NCBI GenBank assembly: GCA_947626135.1
Contig: CANQQZ010000015.1
Span: forward strand, 1 to 47,171
Length of the DNA: 47,171 nt
Direction: 5' to 3'
Source of the DNA: an uncultured Clostridia bacterium
GTDB lineage: Bacteria; Bacillota; Clostridia; UBA1381
Each line of letters opens with the position of its first letter. The stretch's first letter is position 1. Below, one piece after another: positions 39,675-47,171 of the stretch. A program made the position numbers and the translations under genes. The notes under the pieces are model-generated. The model saw only the letters and a list, made by a program, of their open reading frames with translations, made no database searches and was not told the origin of the DNA.

Positions 39675-41429
39675 ATGGCGGAAGAAATGAACGAGTTGCA
39701 GACATTAAGACACAGCGCATCGCATGTGCTTGCTCAAGCGGTGAAGAGACTGTATCCCGACACAAAGCTTACAATAGGTCCGGCAATCGAAACGGGCTTT
39801 TATTACGACTTTGATACCGAACACACATTTACGCCCGAGGATTTAGATGCTCTTGAGGCTGAAATGAAAAAGATAGCTAAGGAAAATTTAAAGATTGAGA
39901 GATTTGAGCTGCCAAGAGCGGAGGCGCTGGATCTGATGAAGGACGAACCGTACAAGCTTGAGCTTATTAACGAGCTCCCGGAGGACGCGGTCATCTCGTT
40001 CTATAAGCAGGGTGAATTTACGGATTTATGCGCGGGTCCGCATGTTAATTACACATCCAAAATCAAGGCATTTAAGCTGTTATCCGCAACGGGCGCTTAC
40101 TGGCGCGGCGATGAGCATAATAAGATGCTTCAGCGAATTTACGGTACGGCGTTTAAAACAAAGGATGAATTAAACGCTCATTTAGAGCAGCTTGAGGAGG
40201 CAAAAAAACGCGACCACAACAAGCTCGGACGCGAGCTGGAGCTCTTTACGACCGTTGATGTTATAGGTCAGGGACTGCCCGTAATGCTGCCGAAGGGCGC
40301 AAGAATCATTCAGACGCTTCAGCGCTGGGTTGAGGACGAGGAGCAGAAGCGCGGCTGGCAGCTGACAAAAACGCCGTTTATGGCAAAAAGCGATTTGTAT
40401 AAAATTTCCGGTCACTGGGATCATTATAAGGATGGCATGTTTGTCCTCGGCGACGAGGAAAAGGACAAGGAGGTTTACGCGCTTCGTCCGATGACTTGTC
40501 CGTTCCAGTATCAGGCGTTTTTGAACCGCGGACGCTCGTACCGCGATTTGCCGATGCGCCTGAATGAAACGTCTACGCTGTTCAGAAACGAGGCTTCCGG
40601 CGAAATGCATGGGCTGATAAGAGTGCGTCAGTTTACAATATCCGAAGGACATTTGATGTGCACACCGGAACAGCTTGAGGATGAGTTCAGACATTGCCTT
40701 GAGCTTGCCAACTATATGCTTCAAACACTCGGGCTTTACGAGGACGTGTCCTACCGCTTCTCGCAGTGGGATCCGAATGACAGAGAAAAGTATATAGGCA
40801 CGCCCGAGCAGTGGGACGAAGCACAGAGCGCGATGCAAAAAATTCTCGATGACCTCGGACTTGATTATAAAATCGGAATAGGCGAGGCTGCCTTCTACGG
40901 ACCGAAGCTTGATATTCAGATAAAGAATGTTCACGGTAAGGAGGACACTCTTATCACGATACAGATCGATCAGATGCTTGCGGAAAAGTTTGGTATGGAA
41001 TATACCGATAAAGACGGTGTGAAGAAAAATCCGTATATCATCCACAGAACAAGCATCGGCTGCTACGAAAGAACGCTTGCGCTTCTGATAGAGAAATATG
41101 CCGGCGCGTTCCCGACGTGGCTTGCTCCGGTGCAGGTGCGGCTCATGCCGATTGCCGACCGTCACGGCGAATATATGGCGGATATACAAAAGAAGCTTAA
41201 CGATGCGGGATTATGGCGGGTAGAGCTCGATGACCGCAGCGAAAAGCTCGGCTATAAGCTGCGCGAGGCACAGCTTAAAAAAATCCCATATATGCTTGTA
41301 GCGGGAGATAAGGATATAGAAAACGGTACCGTAAGTGTGCGTTCAAGAAAGAACGGCGATATGGGCGCGATGACTATAGATGAGTTTATTAAGCTCATTA
41401 CGGAGGAAATTGAAACAAAAGCAAGATAG
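39675..41429 (+). CDS. thrS: Threonine--tRNA ligase (without TGS domain)
   Basis: 584 residues. It starts directly with the editing-domain motif RHSASHVLAQAVKRLYP and ends the editing site with LCAGPHV; the catalytic core has RPMTCPFQYQAF, FRNEASGEMHGLIRVRQFT and the C-terminal anticodon-binding domain. The N-terminal TGS domain of longer ThrRS is missing, a known variant in Clostridia. AGGAGA precedes this ATG; the frame opens earlier, through the T-box. Controlled by the T-box. Confidence 0.96.
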   Translation: MAEEMNELQTLRHSASHVLAQAVKRLYPDTKLTIGPAIETGFYYDFDTEHTFTPEDLDALEAEMKKIAKENLKIERFELPRAEALDLMKDEPYKLELINELPEDAVISFYKQGEFTDLCAGPHVNYTSKIKAFKLLSATGAYWRGDEHNKMLQRIYGTAFKTKDELNAHLEQLEEAKKRDHNKLGRELELFTTVDVIGQGLPVMLPKGARIIQTLQRWVEDEEQKRGWQLTKTPFMAKSDLYKISGHWDHYKDGMFVLGDEEKDKEVYALRPMTCPFQYQAFLNRGRSYRDLPMRLNETSTLFRNEASGEMHGLIRVRQFTISEGHLMCTPEQLEDEFRHCLELANYMLQTLGLYEDVSYRFSQWDPNDREKYIGTPEQWDEAQSAMQKILDDLGLDYKIGIGEAAFYGPKLDIQIKNVHGKEDTLITIQIDQMLAEKFGMEYTDKDGVKKNPYIIHRTSIGCYERTLALLIEKYAGAFPTWLAPVQVRLMPIADRHGEYMADIQKKLNDAGLWRVELDDRSEKLGYKLREAQLKKIPYMLVAGDKDIENGTVSVRSRKNGDMGAMTIDEFIKLITEEIETKAR

Positions 41430-41444
41430 TCACCAAACCGCGTA

Positions 41445-41476
41445 CCCGGCATAATATATTTTATGATTATGTCGGG
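41445..41476 (+). promoter_or_regulatory. Hairpin overlapping the yunB ribosome binding site region
   Basis: CCCGGCATAAT (41445-41455) pairs with ATTATGTCGGG (41466-41476), 11 pairs with one G-U. The right arm ends where GGAGGCGG, the yunB Shine-Dalgarno site, begins. It lacks a T-run, so it is more likely a control or processing element than a terminator. Confidence 0.5.
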
Positions 41477-41487
41477 GAGGCGGTGTT

Positions 41488-44105
<2,618 letters not shown>

Positions 44106-44109
44106 AGCT

Positions 44110-45288
44110 ATGGAAAACAAGATTGAAAATGCGGCGTTTGAAATTGCCGGGGAGCTGGCGCAGATACGCCATACAATTCATAAAAATCCCGAATTGGGAA
44201 ACAGAGAGTTTGAGACGTCGGCTTATATAAAACGGAAGCTTGACGAATACGGCATACCGTATAAAAGCATGTGCGGCACCGGAATTAAGGCGGTCATACA
44301 CGGCGGCGCGTCATCCGAAAAATCCGCCGTGCTTCTTCGCGCGGATATGGACGCGCTTCCGATAAAAGAGGAAAGCGGCGTTGACTTCGCCTCAGAAAAC
44401 AGCGGTTGTATGCATGCATGCGGTCACGATATGCATACGGCGTGCCTTATAGGCGCGGCAAAAATCCTGAACAATATCAGGGATACGCTTAACGGCAGCG
44501 TAGTCCTGGCATTTCAGCCGGATGAAGAGGGGAACGGCGGCGCGCAGAGAATGATTGAGGAAGGAATTTTAAATAACCCGGCCGTAACGGCGGCGTTCGC
44601 GCTGCACGTTGAGCCGCTTGAAGAAACAGGATTTTTGCAGATAAAAAACGGCTCCGTTATGGCTTCGCCCGATGATTTTGCCATTACGATAACAGGCGTG
44701 GGCGGACATGGCGCTTATCCCGGGAAGTGCGTTAATCCCATTGAAATAGGCGCAGAAATTCTGCGGCGTTATAAAACGGAAATAAAAAATGATCCCCAAA
44801 AGCATATCGTGACAATTTGCTCTTTTAACGGCGGAACCTGCCGTAACAGTATTCCTGATACGGCTGTAATGACCGGAACGGCGCGTTCTCTTGACAATAT
44901 AACAAGGCGGCGCATAAAGAGGGCTTTGAGTGAAATAGCCGAGGAAACAGCTCTGTCGATGGGCGGATATGCGAAATTTGATTTTAACGAGCTTTTTCCT
45001 CCGGTTGTAAACAATGAATCAATGAATAAAATTGTGGAGCGAGCGGCTGAAAAGCTCTCATGCGTGAGGGGCATAACCGTTTTAAACAAGGCATCTATGG
45101 CGGGAGATGATTTTGCATACTTCTCAAATGCGGTTCCGGGAGCATATTTTAAGCTCGGAGTGGGGAATAAAGAGATTGATGCGGTTTATCCTATACACAG
45201 TCCGAAATTCCGCGCGGATGATGCGGCGCTGCCTATAGGCGCGGCGGTGCTGGCGCAGACGGCGGCAGAATATCTGAAAAATGACTAA
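44110..45288 (+). CDS. M20 family amidohydrolase/peptidase (M20D)
   Basis: 392 residues. Metal-binding and signature motifs: HTIHKNPELGNREFETS, RADMDALPI, CMHACGHDMHTACLIGAAKIL, QPDEEGNGGAQRMIEEG, and HSPKFRADDAALPIGA at the end. Enzymes of this group remove acyl or amino-acid groups from amides, such as N-acyl amino acids (YxeP/HipO-like). No signal peptide. It follows ligA by four bases; its ribosome binding site is weak (AATAAAGCT), so translation is probably coupled. Confidence 0.9.
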   Translation: MENKIENAAFEIAGELAQIRHTIHKNPELGNREFETSAYIKRKLDEYGIPYKSMCGTGIKAVIHGGASSEKSAVLLRADMDALPIKEESGVDFASENSGCMHACGHDMHTACLIGAAKILNNIRDTLNGSVVLAFQPDEEGNGGAQRMIEEGILNNPAVTAAFALHVEPLEETGFLQIKNGSVMASPDDFAITITGVGGHGAYPGKCVNPIEIGAEILRRYKTEIKNDPQKHIVTICSFNGGTCRNSIPDTAVMTGTARSLDNITRRRIKRALSEIAEETALSMGGYAKFDFNELFPPVVNNESMNKIVERAAEKLSCVRGITVLNKASMAGDDFAYFSNAVPGAYFKLGVGNKEIDAVYPIHSPKFRADDAALPIGAAVLAQTAAEYLKND

Positions 45289-45322
45289 AAACGGCTGCTG
45301 TCATGTCAGACAGCAGCCGTTT
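45289..45322. terminator. Bidirectional terminator between convergent genes
   Basis: AAACGGCTGCTGT (45289-45301) and ACAGCAGCCGTTT (45310-45322) are perfect 13-bp arms. A-rich and T-rich ends on both sides serve both strands. The stop codon of the minus-strand gene lies in the loop. Confidence 0.88.
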
Positions 45323-46409
45323 CGGCATTCAGCGCCGCGGACATTATTTCAAGATTTCTTTGTATGCGCTCATCGTCCGGTGACATATCAGCGGCAATCC
45401 GGGCAAGCTCCTCCGCGCGGCTGTACATGCCAAGATGATAGCACGCCAATGACGAGAGATCATAAACGGTAGAGTCCCAGCAGAACGCTTCATTTATATA
45501 ACTCATGGGGCGTTCCGTAATTTTAAGAGCCTCATCGGTCATATGAAGCACACATTGCCAATCGGACAGCGTATATGCGAGAACCGCCATTTCCACATAT
45601 GGCTCTCTCAAATACGGCGCCTCGGCGATTGCGCGGTACAGCCAGCGCATTGCTTCATAATTATTTCCCTTAGCTTTATATGCGCGGGATATAAAGCGCA
45701 TTGATGCGCATCGTTCATCCGCCCAGTCGGCGCTTGGCATTGAAAGATGCCTTTTCAGAGCGGCTATGCATTTATCCCACATGCCGTAAAACATATATTC
45801 CCGCCCGAGGTAATGCATATTCCTGTCATCATCGGGCGCTTCTTCGACCGACAGCTCCAAAAGAGGCAGATATTGTCCGCGCGGCTTTGAAGGATCCGGA
45901 TAGTGATTTAAATGTATACGCGGCTCCGCTGATTTATGCTCCGGAGCCGTACCGGAATATTCGAGGATCTCATGCACGGGATGAACCCATTTAAATCCGT
46001 TGCGCGCATGAATTTTTTCATAGAGAAAGGTTACGCCGGGAGATCCGTCAGAATTAAAGCTCCATGTATATGTATATCTGAGCTGCGTTGTGCGTGCCGT
46101 CCATGCTTCCTCCAACAGCTTTCGCCATCCGGGCTCAAAAACCTCGTCAAGATCGGTACATACGCATATATCAACGTCATCGGGCACAAAGCTTAGAGAC
46201 ATGTTGCGGGCTGTATCAAACCGCCACGGACGAACACTTATTTTGTTTACATTAGCTCCGCGCTCGCGCAATGCGCGCATAGTACCGTCAGAGGAGCCGG
46301 TATCGGCGACATATATTTCATCCGCTTCACACATTGAATTCATCCATCTGTCCGCAAATTTTTCTTCATTTTTGCAAATGGCATAAACAGCTACTTTATA
46401 TCTGCTCAT
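45306..46409 (-). CDS. Glycosyltransferase family 2 with TPR-like C-terminus
   Basis: 367 residues. The N-terminal GT-A domain has AVYAICKNEEKFADRW, YVADTGSSDGT (nucleotide-sugar site) and CTDLDEVFEPGW (DxD metal site). The C-terminal half is helical with several TPR-like repeats (YEAMRWLYRAIAEAPYLREP and similar). It transfers sugar to an unknown acceptor, cytoplasmic since no signal peptide is seen. A TTG lies six codons earlier, but GGGGTG precedes this ATG. It lies just downstream of a collagen-like gene on the same strand, a likely glycosylation target. Confidence 0.9.
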   Translation of the reverse strand: MSRYKVAVYAICKNEEKFADRWMNSMCEADEIYVADTGSSDGTMRALRERGANVNKISVRPWRFDTARNMSLSFVPDDVDICVCTDLDEVFEPGWRKLLEEAWTARTTQLRYTYTWSFNSDGSPGVTFLYEKIHARNGFKWVHPVHEILEYSGTAPEHKSAEPRIHLNHYPDPSKPRGQYLPLLELSVEEAPDDDRNMHYLGREYMFYGMWDKCIAALKRHLSMPSADWADERCASMRFISRAYKAKGNNYEAMRWLYRAIAEAPYLREPYVEMAVLAYTLSDWQCVLHMTDEALKITERPMSYINEAFCWDSTVYDLSSLACYHLGMYSRAEELARIAADMSPDDERIQRNLEIMSAALNAETAAV

Positions 46410-46498
46410 AATAACACCCCGTCTCAAAATAAATTATTATGTACGGGACCGCGGGTCAGACCGCGATCCCCAGCGCGGATTTTAATCCGCGTATCAGA
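46410..46498 (-). other. Structured gap between collagen-like gene and glycosyltransferase
   Basis: On the minus strand two hairpins follow the stop of the upstream gene: CGCGGATT/AATCCGCG and CGCGG/CCGCG with a six-base loop. Neither has a good T-run, so part of the transcript may continue into the glycosyltransferase gene. The gene-proximal end holds GGGGTG, its ribosome binding site. Confidence 0.55.
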
Positions 46499-47171
46499 TT
46501 ACGAAATTCTTATAATAGACAATACCGAAGGAGTGGAGACAGTTCCCGCTACGGGAATGGTTATTGCCGTCCCTCCGGTATTCGCAATGGACAGAATATT
46601 GCCCGCTGCGACAGTTATAATTGACGTTCCGGTAATAGGACCGTTTGCGCCCGAATTTGTTGCGGCTGTATATTCAAGTTCGTCTTCATTTAATCTGACC
46701 GAAAGCTCGCCGCCGGTTCTGGCAGAGTTAACGCTGAAGCTAACAAGGTAGGTTCCCGCCTCGGAAAAAACAAAATCCGTTCCTCCGTCGGTGGAGGTTA
46801 TACCGGTTCCGGTGCTTGAGCCTTCTGTTGTAAATGCCGCTTCATCGTTCGGATTGATTGTTACGGCTGCTTCGGGAGCGGGCGTATAAAACGTTGCCGC
46901 AAGCGGAGCCGGTGCGTCAGCTCCGGCGGGGCCTGTCGCTCCAGTGGGACCTGTCGCTCCTACAGCTCCCGTTAATCCAATAGGACCTGTGGGACCTGTG
47001 GGACCTGTAGGACCTGTAGGACCTGTAGGGCCAACCGCACCCGGTGCTCCCGAAGCTCCCGTTAATCCGATCGGACCTGTAGGACCCGTAGGACCGACCG
47101 CACCCGGTGCTCCTGTAGCTCCAGTTAATCCTGTCGGACCTGTGGGACCTGTCGGACCGGGGATCCCTATT
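46499..47171 (-). CDS. Collagen-like (GXY repeat) exosporium-type protein, C-terminal part
   Basis: The gene is open at the window edge; its start is missing. The visible 223 residues begin with about 30 GXY triplets (GPT, GAT, GLT, GAP, GAV), then a linker ([17 protein letters not shown]), then a 120-residue beta-sandwich domain of the BclA C-terminal type ([36 protein letters not shown]-like end). Such proteins form hair-like filaments on spores of Bacillus and Clostridia and are rich in O-glycosylated Thr. The DNA is very repetitive (tandem GGTCCTACA-type units). Confidence 0.9.
   Translation of the reverse strand, partial: IGIPGPTGPTGPTGLTGATGAPGAVGPTGPTGPIGLTGASGAPGAVGPTGPTGPTGPTGPTGPIGLTGAVGATGPTGATGPAGADAPAPLAATFYTPAPEAAVTINPNDEAAFTTEGSSTGTGITSTDGGTDFVFSEAGTYLVSFSVNSARTGGELSVRLNEDELEYTAATNSGANGPITGTSIITVAAGNILSIANTGGTAITIPVAGTVSTPSVLSIIRIS

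Noticed and set aside
40182-41189. Minus-strand open frame of 335 codons within thrS
   Set aside because: Antisense to the ThrRS catalytic core, with no plausible start site and no family.
46900-47171. Tandem short repeats resembling a CRISPR array
   Set aside because: The units are 9-base codon repeats (Gly-Pro-Thr) in a continuous minus-strand reading frame; there are no constant repeats with unique spacers.

Overview
The window is a chromosomal segment of a spore-forming, low-to-moderate GC Firmicute of the class Clostridia. This rests on a T-box ahead of thrS, a nadK-argR-recN cluster, a YunB-type sporulation gene, a BclA-like collagen-repeat protein and strong AGGAGG ribosome binding sites. 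I cannot name a genus. Roughly the first 30.7 kb is a prophage; the rest is host chromosome.

Prophage (1 to about 30.8 kb, all genes on +). The left end, with integrase and repressor, lies outside the window. The early region (1-6.05 kb) holds a PcfK/AcrIIA9-like and PcfJ-like pair, a DUF3102 protein, a DUF6075 protein, small zinc-ribbon and hypothetical proteins, an HUH-type (G2P-like) replication protein preceded by a strong hairpin, a tiny membrane protein and a sigma/ArpU-like late regulator. The packaging and head module (6.3-15.8 kb) runs HNH, putative cos region, an AT-rich phospholipase-D-like gene, P27-type TerS, TerL, a HAD phosphatase plus P-loop kinase pair, a lipoprotein, HK97-type portal, ClpP-like protease, capsid and connector proteins. 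The tail module is PBSX/Xkd-like and contractile (15.8-28.4 kb): sheath, tube, a chaperone pair joined by a -1 frameshift at A_AAA_AAC, tape measure, XkdP, a three-domain hub carrying two lytic-type domains, baseplate proteins, fibres and XkdX. Lysis uses a holin and a zinc amidase (28.8-30.1 kb).

Between XkdX and holin is the most interesting element: a 25-residue membrane peptide gene whose ribosome binding site is folded into a hairpin. Facing it on the minus strand is a consensus promoter that would drive a short antisense RNA ending at a terminator overlapping the peptide's stop codon. A 17-bp perfect palindrome fills the spacer of the antisense promoter. I read this as a type I toxin-antitoxin cassette whose antitoxin RNA may itself be repressible. 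Past the amidase lie an ankyrin-like cargo gene with its own promoter and a broken copy of the amidase's 3' end.

Host region (30.9-47.2 kb): murD, three tandem M42 aminopeptidase paralogues (the middle one has lost catalytic residues), a zinc-dependent phospholipase C-like protein, nadK, argR, recN, T-box-controlled thrS, yunB, ligA and an M20 amidohydrolase, all on +. On - are a GT2 glycosyltransferase and the C-terminal half of a collagen-like, probably exosporium, protein that runs off the window.
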